A stretch of 64,000 nt of DNA, from the NCBI RefSeq assembly GCF_000368965.1, contig NZ_KB849780.1, positions 248,001 through 312,000 on the forward strand. Direction: 5' to 3'. Origin of the DNA: Acinetobacter calcoaceticus DSM 30006 = CIP 81.8. Its GTDB lineage: Bacteria > Pseudomonadota > Gammaproteobacteria > Pseudomonadales > Moraxellaceae. Of the stretch, positions 1-12,099 are shown one piece after another. Below the pieces are notes generated by a model, which was not told the origin of the DNA, did no database searches, and saw only the letters and a program-made list of their open reading frames with translations. The translations under genes were made by a program, and so were the position numbers. Positions within the stretch are counted from its first letter, which is position 1; every line of letters begins with the position of its first letter.

Positions 1-36
1 TTGGCTGACTTTAAAGCAGGTAAAACTGTTAAATAA
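1..36 (+). CDS. pstS: PstS, phosphate ABC transporter substrate-binding protein (3' end only)
   Basis: Only the last 11 codons and a TAA stop are in the window, ending in K-T-V-K. The identity is inferred from position: a frame ending directly upstream of pstC-pstA-pstB, separated from them by a terminator-like hairpin, is the usual place for the periplasmic phosphate-binding protein. The fragment itself is too short to prove the family. Confidence 0.6.
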   Translation: MADFKAGKTVK

Positions 37-51
37 GTTAGTTTGAATGAG

Positions 52-85
52 GGCTGGTGATCTTGAGAGTTCATCAGCCTTTTTG
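52..85 (+). terminator. Rho-independent terminator/attenuator after pstS
   Basis: A 9-bp stem (GGCTGGTGA with TCATCAGCC, including a G-T pair) is followed by a T run. It lies between the first gene and pstC, so it probably lowers expression of the membrane and ATPase genes relative to the binding protein, as is common in ABC importer operons. Confidence 0.7.
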
Positions 86-136
86 TCTAACTTGTTTTTT
101 CCAAATTATGACAATTGAGAAAACAGTGGAGAGTAC

Positions 137-1516
137 ATGAATCTGCTACTTATCGGTGTGTTGTTGGCCCTTGTGGCAATCGCATATCAACTTGGGCTGA
201 GAAAAAGCCGTAACCTAGCAGGTAAGGGAAGCAACTCGGCGACGTTACATTCTCGTCCTGGTTATTATGGTGCACTGGTTGGACTTTGGTGCGGTATCCC
301 TGCTTTTTTAATTTTGATCATTTGGAGCTTGGTTGAACCAAGTATTTTAAATCATATTATTTTTAATAATATTCCCGCGTCTATAAGTGCTTCACTTGAT
401 GAAGCTGGCAGAAGTGTATTGGTTGATCGTGTTCAAGCGATTGCTTCAGGTTTTGGGGTAAGTGATAAACCGGCAGCCTATGAATTAGCTGCTGCACAAC
501 AGTTTGCAAAATTTCAAACCATTGGCTCTTTTGCCAAGTTTGCTGTTGTAGTTTGCGCAGCTTTATTGGGTTTAGTTTGGGCAAAGAAAAAAATTAATCA
601 ACAATATCGTGCGCGTAACCAAGTTGAACGTGCCATTAATGTTGCTTTGATTTTATGTTCTGGTGTTGCGATTTTAACAACCATCGGTATTGTGATGTCG
701 ATGTTTGGCGAAGCAATGCACTTCTTCCGTTTTGTAAGCCCACTTGATTTCTTCTTTGGGACAGAGTGGAACCCAGGCTTTAGTACTTCAGGTAATGTTG
801 AAGGTAGTTATGGTTTACTGCCATTACTTTGGGGCACACTCATGGTCAGCGGCATAGCCTTATTGGTTGCTGTACCTGTAGGACTCATGATTGCTATTTA
901 TTTAGCTGAATATGCCTCGCCATGGTTACGCTCATGGGCAAAACCAACGATTGAAGTTTTAGCCGGTATTCCAACAATTGTTTATGGTGTTTTTGCCATG
1001 ATGGTTATTGGACCATTTTTCAAGACAGCTGGTGCTTATGTGGGGCTTGAAATTAACGCGACCAGTGCTTTAACTGCTGGTTTCGTGATGGGAATTATGA
1101 TTATTCCGTTTGTTTCTTCTTTATCAGACGACATTATTACCCAAGTGCCTCGTGCTTTACGTGACGGTTCTTTAGGACTTGGAGCAACTAAGTCTGAAAC
1201 AATTCGTCAAGTCGTTTTACCCGCTGCATTACCAGGTATTACGGGTGCCTTTTTATTAGCTGTCTCTCGTGCCGTAGGGGAAACCATGATCGTGGTTTTG
1301 GCTGCAGGGAACAGTCCACTTTTACATGCAAATCCATTTGAAGCTGTTTCGACAGTGACCGTTACGATCGTAAAACAGTTAACTGGTGATACTGACTTTG
1401 CCAGCCCACAAGCTTTGGTTGCATTCGCGTTAGGTCTAACACTCTTTGTGATTACCTTATGTTTAAACATTGTTGCACTGTACATTGTGCGTAAATACCG
1501 TGAGCAATACGAATGA
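137..1516 (+). CDS. pstC: PstC, phosphate ABC transporter permease
   Basis: Inner-membrane permease of the high-affinity phosphate importer PstSCAB. At 459 aa it is longer than the roughly 320 aa E. coli protein. The N-terminal half carries extra membrane segments (about residues 1-20, 50-70, 130-150 and 165-190) and a small periplasmic loop. The usual permease domain follows from about residue 230 and ends with the EAA-type cytoplasmic loop (R-D-G-S-L-G-L-G-A-T-K). The stop overlaps the pstA start by 4 bp (ATGA), which indicates translational coupling. Expression is expected to be phosphate-controlled through PhoB, but no Pho box can be checked because the pstS promoter lies outside the window. 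Confidence 0.95.
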   Translation: MNLLLIGVLLALVAIAYQLGLRKSRNLAGKGSNSATLHSRPGYYGALVGLWCGIPAFLILIIWSLVEPSILNHIIFNNIPASISASLDEAGRSVLVDRVQAIASGFGVSDKPAAYELAAAQQFAKFQTIGSFAKFAVVVCAALLGLVWAKKKINQQYRARNQVERAINVALILCSGVAILTTIGIVMSMFGEAMHFFRFVSPLDFFFGTEWNPGFSTSGNVEGSYGLLPLLWGTLMVSGIALLVAVPVGLMIAIYLAEYASPWLRSWAKPTIEVLAGIPTIVYGVFAMMVIGPFFKTAGAYVGLEINATSALTAGFVMGIMIIPFVSSLSDDIITQVPRALRDGSLGLGATKSETIRQVVLPAALPGITGAFLLAVSRAVGETMIVVLAAGNSPLLHANPFEAVSTVTVTIVKQLTGDTDFASPQALVAFALGLTLFVITLCLNIVALYIVRKYREQYE

Positions 1517-2910
1517 GTACATCAAATACATCGTCTCCTATGGATCAGAACGTATTTGATCCAAAAGCTGCTGCTGAAACACGTGAACGACGTAAACTGC
1601 TTATTGAAAAAACTTTGGCTACACGTCATCGCAAAGAAAAGGCTTTTCGTTATGCTGGTTTCTCGGCAGTTATAATTGGGCTTGCATTCGTTGCGCTATT
1701 GTTTAGCAGTATTTTGGCAAAAGGCTTACCTGCTTTTTGGCAAACGAGTATGAATGTTCCAATTTACTTTGACCCGAAATTGATTGATGCAGGTCCAGTA
1801 CCTGTTCGTGGACAAGGTGAAACACCAGCACATTATCAAGAGCGCTATATCGATTGGCAAACTAAAATGGGTATGGTGGATTGGGACGGAATTATTGTAA
1901 ATGGAATGATTGCCAAAGACCCTGCACTTGCTAGCCAGCGTGATTACTTAAGTAGTCTTTATGCAAGTTCAGAGGCTTATCGTTTACGTGATATGGTTTT
2001 TGCGGACCCATCACTTATTGGTAAAAAAGAAAATCTTAATTTCTTGGGCGATGCCAATGTCGATGTCTGGTTGAAAGGTAATATTGACCGTTCATTACCA
2101 GATGATCAGCAACAGCTTGATCCGGAAGTGCGTAAACTTGCAGATGAACTAAAAGCAAAAGGTGTTCTTGAAAGTACATTTAATATGAGCTTATTTAAGA
2201 ACCCAGATTCTCGTAGTTCACCAGCAATTAGTGGTCTTGCAGGTGCATTCATGGGTTCATTATTCATGATGCTTATTGTGATCATTATTGCGATCCCAAT
2301 TGGTGTTGCCAGCGCAATCTACCTTGAAGAGTTTGCTCCAAAGAATTTTATTACAGACATTATTGAAGTCAACATCAATAACCTTGCTGCTGTTCCTTCG
2401 ATTGTGTTTGGTTTACTCGGTGCAGCAATTTTTATTGGCTGGATGCATTTGCCTTTATCTGCTCCGCTGGTAGGTGGTTTAGTCTTAAGTCTGATGACAT
2501 TACCAACGGTAATTATTACCACTCGTGCTTCATTAAAAGCCGTACCACCTTCTATTCGACAAGCTGCACTTGGTTTGGGAGCTTCTAAGTTTCAAACCAT
2601 TTTCCACCATGTTCTACCATTAGCGTTACCAGGCATTATGACCGGCGCAATTATTGGCGTTGCTCACGCACTTGGTGAAACAGCACCTTTACTTTTAATC
2701 GGAATGAGTGCATTCGTTGCAAGTATTCCAACAACCCCATTTGATCAAGCAACAGCTTTACCTGTCCAAGTTTATTTATGGCAAGGTAATGAGTTGCGTA
2801 ACTTCTTCGAAGGCCGTACTGCCGCTGCGATTATCGTACTCCTTGCATTAATGATTGGTTTAAACAGTCTTGCAATTTGGTTACGTAAAAAGTTCGAAGT
2901 GCGTTGGTAA
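1513..2910 (+). CDS. pstA: PstA, phosphate ABC transporter permease with large periplasmic insert
   Basis: Second permease of the PstSCAB importer. The 465 aa protein has a charged cytoplasmic N-terminus (about 1-50), a membrane helix at about 52-75, a long hydrophilic segment at about 80-240, then the permease domain with the EAA loop (R-Q-A-A-L-G-L-G-A-S-K). The N-terminal part corresponds to the DUF3333 type of extension known from many proteobacterial PstA proteins. E. coli PstA, at about 296 aa, lacks it. The gene overlaps pstC by 4 bp and is followed 13 bp later by pstB. Confidence 0.95.
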   Translation: MSTSNTSSPMDQNVFDPKAAAETRERRKLLIEKTLATRHRKEKAFRYAGFSAVIIGLAFVALLFSSILAKGLPAFWQTSMNVPIYFDPKLIDAGPVPVRGQGETPAHYQERYIDWQTKMGMVDWDGIIVNGMIAKDPALASQRDYLSSLYASSEAYRLRDMVFADPSLIGKKENLNFLGDANVDVWLKGNIDRSLPDDQQQLDPEVRKLADELKAKGVLESTFNMSLFKNPDSRSSPAISGLAGAFMGSLFMMLIVIIIAIPIGVASAIYLEEFAPKNFITDIIEVNINNLAAVPSIVFGLLGAAIFIGWMHLPLSAPLVGGLVLSLMTLPTVIITTRASLKAVPPSIRQAALGLGASKFQTIFHHVLPLALPGIMTGAIIGVAHALGETAPLLLIGMSAFVASIPTTPFDQATALPVQVYLWQGNELRNFFEGRTAAAIIVLLALMIGLNSLAIWLRKKFEVRW

Positions 2911-2923
2911 TAGAGGATAAATC

Positions 2924-3826
2924 ATGAATACTATTGATATTACGAATTCCTTAGAAAAGGATAAGTTAGTGAACACTGAACAATCTCAATTTACAGATAA
3001 ATCGCAAAATCATGGCACTTCGTATGTTTCGCATTTTGAACCACATACTTCAAAAAAGCAGAACTCAACCGAAATCAAAATTAGTGCACAAGATGCCCAT
3101 GTTTATTATGGTGATTTTGAAGCGATTAAGGGTATTGACCTCGATATTTACCAAAACGAAGTTATTGCCTTTATTGGACCGTCAGGTTGTGGTAAATCTA
3201 CCTTTCTTCGTACGATAAACCGTATGAATGACACCATTGATGGTTGTCGTGTAACAGGTAAGATTACACTTGATAACCACAATATTTATGACCCAAACCT
3301 TGATGTCGTATTATTGCGTGCTCAAGTTGGTATGGTGTTCCAGAAGCCAAATCCATTCCCTAAAACTATTTTTGATAACGTGGCTTATGGTCCTAAACTT
3401 CATGGTCTAGCACGTGATAAATATGATCTTGAAGAAATTGTTGAAAATAGCTTGCGTAAAGCGGGCTTATGGGACGAAGTAAAAGACCGTTTGAATCAAC
3501 CGGGTACTGGTTTGTCAGGTGGTCAGCAGCAACGTTTATGTATTGCACGTACGATTGCAGTAAGTCCAGAAGTCATTTTAATGGATGAGCCATGTTCTGC
3601 GCTTGACCCAATTGCCACAGCAAAAATTGAAGAATTGATTTCTGAATTGTCGAATCAATATACAATTGTAATTGTGACTCACTCTATGCAACAAGCAGCA
3701 CGTGTTTCAGATCGTACTGCCTATTTCCATTTAGGTGATTTGATCGAAGTCAACTCAACTGAAAAAGTCTTTACTCAACCTGACCATCAGTTGACGGAAG
3801 CCTATATTACTGGACGCTTCGGTTAA
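2924..3826 (+). CDS. pstB: PstB, phosphate ABC transporter ATPase
   Basis: ATPase that powers phosphate import with PstC/PstA. The Walker A motif GPSGCGKST lies at residues 85-93, the signature is LSGGQQQR, and Walker B is V-I-L-M-D-E-P followed by C-S-A-L-D-P. The 300 aa length includes a polar N-terminal extension of about 50 residues before the ABC core. An AGAGGATAA Shine-Dalgarno precedes the ATG. It is the last gene of the operon and is followed by a strong terminator. No phoU gene follows within the window. Confidence 0.95.
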   Translation: MNTIDITNSLEKDKLVNTEQSQFTDKSQNHGTSYVSHFEPHTSKKQNSTEIKISAQDAHVYYGDFEAIKGIDLDIYQNEVIAFIGPSGCGKSTFLRTINRMNDTIDGCRVTGKITLDNHNIYDPNLDVVLLRAQVGMVFQKPNPFPKTIFDNVAYGPKLHGLARDKYDLEEIVENSLRKAGLWDEVKDRLNQPGTGLSGGQQQRLCIARTIAVSPEVILMDEPCSALDPIATAKIEELISELSNQYTIVIVTHSMQQAARVSDRTAYFHLGDLIEVNSTEKVFTQPDHQLTEAYITGRFG

Positions 3827-3840
3827 TTAGTCACTCATAC

Positions 3841-3871
3841 AAAAAAAGAGCCATGTGCTCTTTTTTTTATT
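3841..3871 (+). terminator. Terminator of the pst operon
   Basis: A-run, GAGC stem, CATGT loop, GCTC stem, then eight T. It lies 15 bp after the pstB stop and is a clear intrinsic terminator. Confidence 0.85.
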
Positions 3872-3973
3872 TTATAAATGAAAATGACTCTATTTTGCAA
3901 AATCGCTATTGAATTTTAATCAAAAAGACCACATCTTAAGGCTATAAAAGATAACTTATGAGCTTAGAATTTT

Positions 3974-4936
3974 ATGTTATTCCATTTGCCTAAACTCCCT
4001 GCAGAAATACGTGTTAGTCATTTAAATGCACGTGTAAATGAACAGAGAAAAAAAATTGCACAAACTACTGCAAGCCGTTTAGAACTTTTACAATTGGTTC
4101 AACAACTTGCTAAAGAAGCTAAAATTCGCCGTAAAAATAATCAGAAAATCTTTGTGTTGGATTTTAAAGGTGATATTCAAGCTTCAGCAGTTGAAAACAT
4201 ACGAGAAGAAATTACTCTCATTTTAGCAACTGCTAAAGCAGGGCGTGACCGCGTTGTAGTTCGCCTTGAAAGCCCCGGAGGCATGGTACATGGTTATGGT
4301 CTAGCAGCAGCTCAATTGGTGCGCTTACGCGATGCAGGGTTCCATCTGACCATCTGTGTAGACAAAGTGGCAGCGAGTGGCGGCTATATGATGGCATGTA
4401 TCGCAAATGAAATTATTACTGCACCATTTGCTATTGTGGGTTCAATTGGTGTTGTTGCTCAAGTTCCAAACTTTAATCGCCTTTTAAAAGAACATAATGT
4501 TGATTTTGAGCTTTATACAGCAGGGCAATATAAGCGTACTGTGACTATGTTTGGCGAAAACACCCCAGAAGGTAAAGCAAAGTTCGAAGAAGAGCTTCAA
4601 CAGACTCATGTGTTATTTAAGCACTTTGTAGAAAAGTATCGACCACAGCTTAATGTTGATAAAGTCGCTACAGGTGAACATTGGTATGGTGAAGATGCGC
4701 TTAATCTTAACCTCGTTGATAAATTACAAACATCTGATGAGTATCTATTAGCTTTATTAGCACAGCATGATGTCTATGTGATTAACACTCGTAGGAAAGC
4801 GACCTTAGGTGAAAAGTTGGGTTTACAAGCGGCACAAATGGCAGATAGCTTGATTCCAGCTGTAATGAATAAAGTGATGGAAAACCTTGCAAAAGCAAAT
4901 ACAACTCTTGTGCAGATGCGTGATCCAAAACTATAA
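3974..4936 (+). CDS. sohB: SohB-like S49 family peptidase
   Basis: Member of the SppA/SohB serine peptidase family (S49), which uses a Ser-Lys dyad to cleave peptides at the membrane. Ser135 in V-A-A-S-G-G-Y-M and Lys187 in G-Q-Y-K-R fit the dyad, and the E-S-P-G-G oxyanion segment is at 99-103. The protein is 320 aa. Unlike E. coli SohB (about 349 aa) it shows no convincing N-terminal membrane helix, and an in-frame TAG at 3965-3967 rules out a longer start. No good Shine-Dalgarno is visible. A short out-of-frame frame beginning at 3958 overlaps the start and might couple translation. The C-terminal stretch (about 275-305) is amphipathic and could attach to membrane. Confidence 0.85.
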   Translation: MLFHLPKLPAEIRVSHLNARVNEQRKKIAQTTASRLELLQLVQQLAKEAKIRRKNNQKIFVLDFKGDIQASAVENIREEITLILATAKAGRDRVVVRLESPGGMVHGYGLAAAQLVRLRDAGFHLTICVDKVAASGGYMMACIANEIITAPFAIVGSIGVVAQVPNFNRLLKEHNVDFELYTAGQYKRTVTMFGENTPEGKAKFEEELQQTHVLFKHFVEKYRPQLNVDKVATGEHWYGEDALNLNLVDKLQTSDEYLLALLAQHDVYVINTRRKATLGEKLGLQAAQMADSLIPAVMNKVMENLAKANTTLVQMRDPKL

Positions 4937-4959
4937 GTTTTTGTGATTCACATTTTGAT

Positions 4960-4990
4960 AAAAAACCAGCTTAATATGCTGGTTTTTTAT
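4960..4990 (+). terminator. Terminator after sohB
   Basis: The inverted repeat AACCAGC/GCTGGTT, with loop TTAATAT, is flanked by an A run and a T run just after the sohB stop. Confidence 0.85.
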
Positions 4991-5191
4991 TGAATTAATA
5001 AATAAATCCAGCTTTTTAAATATCTTTAGCTTTTTAATAAAAAGTCAAAAATAATTATTGATAAATATACTTTTTGAATTGTGATAAACACATGGTTTTG
5101 ATATTTTAAACAGCAATAAAATAGCTTTTAGATGAATCATTTAAAAAGTTAAACATTTAAAAAATATAACTGAAACTCAGGGTAGGAAATA

Positions 5192-7375
5192 ATGACAAGA
5201 ATAATTGTAGCATCCAAAGAGGGTTTGGACGTTCTGCAAGATGGTCAGCTCAGTAAGGTAGTGTTAAGTAAACCTTCTATTATTCAAATTGGTGTAAGTC
5301 AAAAAGATATAGCATCGGTGGAAAAACAGGGAGGAAGTCTCGTCATCCATTTAAAAAATGGAGAGACTATTGTCTTAGAAAATTTCTTTAATGAAGCAAC
5401 GAATACAACAGATCATTCACTTGTTTTTCCAACTGAACATGGAAAATTTGTTGAAGCACAATTTGATGCACAAGGTAAGGTTATAGATTATACAGGTCTA
5501 AACCATGTCACAGATTTAGCCTACACAAGCACTAGCCAGCCAGCCTCAACAATGGCAGTTGATGATTCTCCAACTTTTTCGATGGGCAATGTCCTTAAAG
5601 CAGGCTTAGCAGTTTTAGCTGCTGAAGGTTTATATCTTTGGGCTTTTGATAACGATGACAAAGATGATTCACCTGTTGATGTCCCAAACACTGCTAAACC
5701 AACAGATTTAAAACTTGCAGATGATGCTGTTACTGTCACTGGTAAGGCAGAAGCTAATGCAAAAATCTATATTAAAGATACTGCTGGAAATACGGTAGCC
5801 TCTGGTGTTGCAGATGCAAGTGGTAATTTTACTATCAAGTTAGACAAGCCTTTGACAGATGGAAATAAATTAAATGTTTCTGCTCAAAATGGGGGCGGTA
5901 AAGAGTCTAGTGGTGCTGCTATTACAGGTACAAAAGATACAATTGCTCCAGATGCTCCCCAAGCTCAGCTTAGTGCAGATGGGTCATTAGTAACAGGTAA
6001 AGCTGAAGCCAATGCAAAAATTACTGTATATGATGCCGCTGATAAAGTATTAGGAACTGTAACTGCGAATAAAGATGGGATCTTTTCTTTAAAACTTACT
6101 CCGCCATTGACTAATGATGCAGGTGGGAAGGTGATTGCAGAAGATGCAGCTGGCAATAAATCTGAGCCAAGTAAAATAATTGCAGGAAAGGATACCTTTG
6201 CTCCAGATGCACCTTTAGTCGAAGTGAATAAAGAAGGCACAACAGTTGAAGGTAAAACTGAAGCCAATGCAAAGGTTCAAATTAAAGATGCTGATGGTAA
6301 AGTGATCGGAACTGGTACGGCAAATGCTCAAGGCGAGTTTCAAATTACACTTTCTCCTGCATTAAAAGATGCACAGAAGGCTACTATTGTTGTTGAAGAT
6401 GCAGCAGGAAATACTTCTAAACCTTTAGAAATTTCTCCAAATTATGACTCTATTGCACCTGATAAACCCATCGCTCAAATTAATGCGGATGGTACAACAG
6501 TAACAGGCACAGCAGAAGCTAATGCAAAAATTGAAGTTAAGGATTTAAGCGGCAAGGTCATTGGTAGTGGAACCGCTGGTGCAGATGGGAAATTTACGAT
6601 TTCTATTTCGCCAGCCTTAACTGATAATAAGCATGCATCTGTATCAGCTATTGATAGTGCCGGAAATAAATCTGATGTTCTTGATATTATAGGCACTAAA
6701 GATACTACGCCTCCTATCAAACCTGTGTTAAATAGTGTGGATGATGATGTGGGAGCTTTAAAAGGGGCGATTACAGCTGGTTCTGAAACAGATGATGCAA
6801 GACCAAAGCTTACAGGATCAGGTGAGGCAAATGCCACGCTCACTATTTATGATAATGGCGTTGCTATTGGAATTGTGACTGTAAGTAGTGGTAGATCGTG
6901 GACGTTTAGTCTTGATAAAGATTTAGCCCTTGGAAAGCATACGATTACTTTGACTCAGACAGATGCAGCAGGACTGACGAGTGAAGTCAGTTCGCCATTT
7001 ACCTTTTATGTAGTCGCGCCAAAGACTGCGAGTTTAAGTGATGCAGCAGTTGATACTGCTCATGTAGAAACTGTATCTGTTGCTGATAGTGTTGGGTTAA
7101 ATACATTAAAGTTAGTACAAAATACAACGAATGAAACAGATAGTCAGCAGCAAAAATCTGTGCAATTAGATGAGTTGTTAAAAAGTTCTTCATCTAATGA
7201 TTCAGACCCGATCGCAAAAATTTTATCTGCAACAGAGTCTAAGCCAGTGGTGAATGAACAGAGTGATGTAAATAATACAGTTAGTGAAGTCACGACCAGT
7301 CTTGATCAACTTTTACCAAATACAGCTTCTTCAGTTTTACAAAATCTTTTAGATCAAACTTATCCAGTAGTCTAA
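5192..7375 (+). CDS. BLP2-like Bap-prefix protein with tandem Ig-like repeats
   Basis: Putative surface or secreted biofilm protein of 727 aa. Residues 1-110 form a BapA-prefix-type domain. A hydrophobic stretch follows at about 131-152, then an acidic linker rich in D and K. Four Ig-like repeats follow with an exact 85-residue period: the G-K/T-A/T-E-A-N-A-K core falls at residues 184, 269, 354 and 439. A fifth, longer repeat of a different subtype has its core near residue 542. The last 130 residues are Ser/Thr/Asn-rich. There is no classical signal peptide, as in type-I-secreted Bap proteins. The architecture and size match the short Bap-like protein (BLP2) described in Acinetobacter; that match is from memory, not from a search. 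The preceding 200 bp are very AT-rich, and GGTAGGA precedes the ATG. Confidence 0.8.
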   Translation: MTRIIVASKEGLDVLQDGQLSKVVLSKPSIIQIGVSQKDIASVEKQGGSLVIHLKNGETIVLENFFNEATNTTDHSLVFPTEHGKFVEAQFDAQGKVIDYTGLNHVTDLAYTSTSQPASTMAVDDSPTFSMGNVLKAGLAVLAAEGLYLWAFDNDDKDDSPVDVPNTAKPTDLKLADDAVTVTGKAEANAKIYIKDTAGNTVASGVADASGNFTIKLDKPLTDGNKLNVSAQNGGGKESSGAAITGTKDTIAPDAPQAQLSADGSLVTGKAEANAKITVYDAADKVLGTVTANKDGIFSLKLTPPLTNDAGGKVIAEDAAGNKSEPSKIIAGKDTFAPDAPLVEVNKEGTTVEGKTEANAKVQIKDADGKVIGTGTANAQGEFQITLSPALKDAQKATIVVEDAAGNTSKPLEISPNYDSIAPDKPIAQINADGTTVTGTAEANAKIEVKDLSGKVIGSGTAGADGKFTISISPALTDNKHASVSAIDSAGNKSDVLDIIGTKDTTPPIKPVLNSVDDDVGALKGAITAGSETDDARPKLTGSGEANATLTIYDNGVAIGIVTVSSGRSWTFSLDKDLALGKHTITLTQTDAAGLTSEVSSPFTFYVVAPKTASLSDAAVDTAHVETVSVADSVGLNTLKLVQNTTNETDSQQQKSVQLDELLKSSSSNDSDPIAKILSATESKPVVNEQSDVNNTVSEVTTSLDQLLPNTASSVLQNLLDQTYPVV
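5741..6760 (+). repeat. Tandem 255-bp coding repeats (Ig-like domains)
   Basis: Four diverged copies of a 255-bp unit lie in frame, with the conserved A-E-A-N-A-K core codons starting at 5741, 5996, 6251 and 6506. The spacing is exactly 255 bp each time, so copies can be gained or lost by recombination without a frameshift. Confidence 0.85.
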
Positions 7376-7384
7376 ATTACCTTT

Positions 7385-7417
7385 AAAAAAAAGCGCTCAT
7401 TGAGCGCTTTTTTTTTA
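7385..7417 (+). terminator. Bidirectional terminator between the Ig-repeat gene and the YjdF-like gene
   Basis: AAGCGCTCA/TGAGCGCTT stem with A run before and T run after. It serves both convergent genes. Confidence 0.85.
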
Positions 7418-7418
7418 T

Positions 7419-8057
7419 TTATGAATTATTTATTTTAGGTTTTTTTATAAGAGCAGCAACTCCATAAATTATTGTCCCAATAGTTGCTAACAGCATATCT
7501 TTATGGGCATCCCACATGTCGCCTTGTTGACCATTATAATTTTCAGCTTCTTCTGGAGATAAGCCAATTGCAATTGCCCATTCGATGAGTTCATAAAAAA
7601 CGCTAGATGCCATCACGAACTGGATCACAAGTAAAAATAGAGTACAAGGCCGTGCTGTAGGCAACCAAACTTGAAAAACTCGATAAATAAGAGGGTAGAG
7701 TAAAACACCATAGGCAAGATGAACTAAACGATCATACATATTACGGGACCACCCCATGTATTGATCTAGATTAAAATGGAACACCTGTTGAATCCAGTCA
7801 TTGTAAGGAACATATGAATATAGGTAATGTGCACCGATAATGTGAATCAGTAAAAATAGTAAGTAGAAAGTAAAACTTAAAAAATCGAGACCAATCTTTT
7901 TAAAAATAATAAATAGTAGAACTAACATAAAAACAGTCCCCACCTGATGAAGTAAATAAGCTTCAAATTCAAGGGGGTGAATGCTTGATAGTAAAATGGC
8001 AATAAATATGAGGACTAGAGCAACATAGTGTTTAAGTTTGAATTGTTTTTCGATCAT
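7419..8057 (-). CDS. YjdF-like (DUF2238) inner membrane protein
   Basis: Integral membrane protein of 212 aa with about six hydrophobic segments (near residues 10-25, 38-52, 58-78, 112-128, 140-160 and 188-203). The conserved core features N-M-Y-D-R-L-V-H, Y-E-L-I-E-W and Q-G-D-M-W-D-A-H-K-D-M are typical of the DUF2238/YjdF family, whose function is unknown. The polar residues inside the helices (D, H, E, W) suggest a buried functional site. It is transcribed alone, downstream of the purB terminator. Confidence 0.85.
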   Translation of the reverse strand: MIEKQFKLKHYVALVLIFIAILLSSIHPLEFEAYLLHQVGTVFMLVLLFIIFKKIGLDFLSFTFYLLFLLIHIIGAHYLYSYVPYNDWIQQVFHFNLDQYMGWSRNMYDRLVHLAYGVLLYPLIYRVFQVWLPTARPCTLFLLVIQFVMASSVFYELIEWAIAIGLSPEEAENYNGQQGDMWDAHKDMLLATIGTIIYGVAALIKKPKINNS

Positions 8058-8097
8058 TTTATAAATAGGACTTTATTGTGCTTTATATCAGTGTAAT

Positions 8098-8128
8098 AAA
8101 AAAGCGAAGCCGAAGCTTCGCTTTTTTT
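8098..8128 (-). terminator. Terminator after purB
   Basis: AAGCGAAG/CTTCGCTT stem with A/T runs on both sides, placed directly after the purB stop on the minus strand. Confidence 0.8.
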
Positions 8129-8138
8129 AACTTTTCAA

Positions 8139-9536
<1,398 letters not shown>

Positions 9537-9582
9537 TTAATGTTGGAATAAACATAAAACCAAAAATAATCTCTTTACAGCC

Positions 9583-10314
9583 TTAGATGACTTGGTACTG
9601 TAAACGAGCAAGTGCTTGAATATCTTGTAGCAATTTACGCTTGCTAAAAATCATGTTCCACGAACTACCACCGAGTTGTCGCCATAAATGGGCCATTTGC
9701 AAGCCAGTAAACAGACAAGCGCGGATGCGGTTAGTATGGTTGGTATCTTTAAATGCTTCTGCATTACCACGAACGAGAATGCGGGGGTTAATCTGCCCAG
9801 CAGTATCGACATAAGTTTGAGCCAAATTGGCTAAAATGCTTGGGTGTAAATAGTTATTATCAAAAAAAGAAAGCTGTTTTAAAATCTTTTGCTGAGCTTT
9901 TTCAATGATTGCGACGTATTCTGGATTGCTATAGACCTTCTTTTCTAATTGTAAAAGTGACATAGCGTATGACATGGGAAGCTTGGCAGTCCCCATTTTT
10001 GGAAGGCGAGATTTAGGCATATTTGTAAAAGGTTGGGTAATACAATTTTCGAGTGTTTTAAGCCCTAAAGAAATATCTGCCAACTGATTAAAAAAATCTA
10101 ATGTTTGGACACCATTGTTGGCTGTAGGGCGAATATTTAAACTCGCTTTGATTAACAGCTCAAAATAGAAGTTACCACTTTCACCAATACTCTGCTGACC
10201 CGTTAGGGCTGTCATATGCGTGAGCTGGGTGGCCTGAAATACCCCAGCCAAGGCAAGGGCACGGTTTTGGCGAACATTCAAGGCTTGTGATTGTTGAAAT
10301 GGTAACTCCACCAT
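9583..10314 (-). CDS. hflD: HflD homologue
   Basis: Family of E. coli HflD, a peripheral membrane protein named for its effect on lambda CII stability; its role outside phage infection is unclear. The core from L-A-L-A-G-V-F-Q-A to the C-terminal L-W-R-Q-L-G-G-S block, and F-S-K-R-K, aligns with the family. The open frame extends back to 10371 inside mnmA. An AGGGA sequence 9 nt before the ATG at 10314, and the length of E. coli HflD (about 213 aa), favour the 243-residue form used here. Genes on both sides (mnmA, purB) match the enterobacterial order. Confidence 0.85.
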   Translation of the reverse strand: MVELPFQQSQALNVRQNRALALAGVFQATQLTHMTALTGQQSIGESGNFYFELLIKASLNIRPTANNGVQTLDFFNQLADISLGLKTLENCITQPFTNMPKSRLPKMGTAKLPMSYAMSLLQLEKKVYSNPEYVAIIEKAQQKILKQLSFFDNNYLHPSILANLAQTYVDTAGQINPRILVRGNAEAFKDTNHTNRIRACLFTGLQMAHLWRQLGGSSWNMIFSKRKLLQDIQALARLQYQVI

Positions 10315-10327
10315 GCCATTCATTCCC

Positions 10328-11954
<1,627 letters not shown>

Positions 11955-12021
11955 AAAAAAGCACCATTATTTAAAAGACGTATAATACGAAATTTAGGGG
12001 TTTTTGGCTACGGTGATCTGC

Positions 12022-12060
12022 TAAACGATATGAGCAATATCTACAAAACCATATCGTTTA
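12022..12060 (-). terminator. Perfect 11-bp hairpin between the gamma-CA-like gene and nudJ
   Basis: TAAACGATATG and CATATCGTTTA are perfect inverted repeats with a 17-nt loop, followed on the plus strand by a run of A. Position suggests a terminator or a regulatory hairpin at the 3' end of the 12.1-12.65 kb gene. The T tract expected on the minus strand is weak. Confidence 0.4.
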
Positions 12061-12099
12061 AAAAATCAGGATTTTATTACTAGCAGTTAATAAAGCTAA

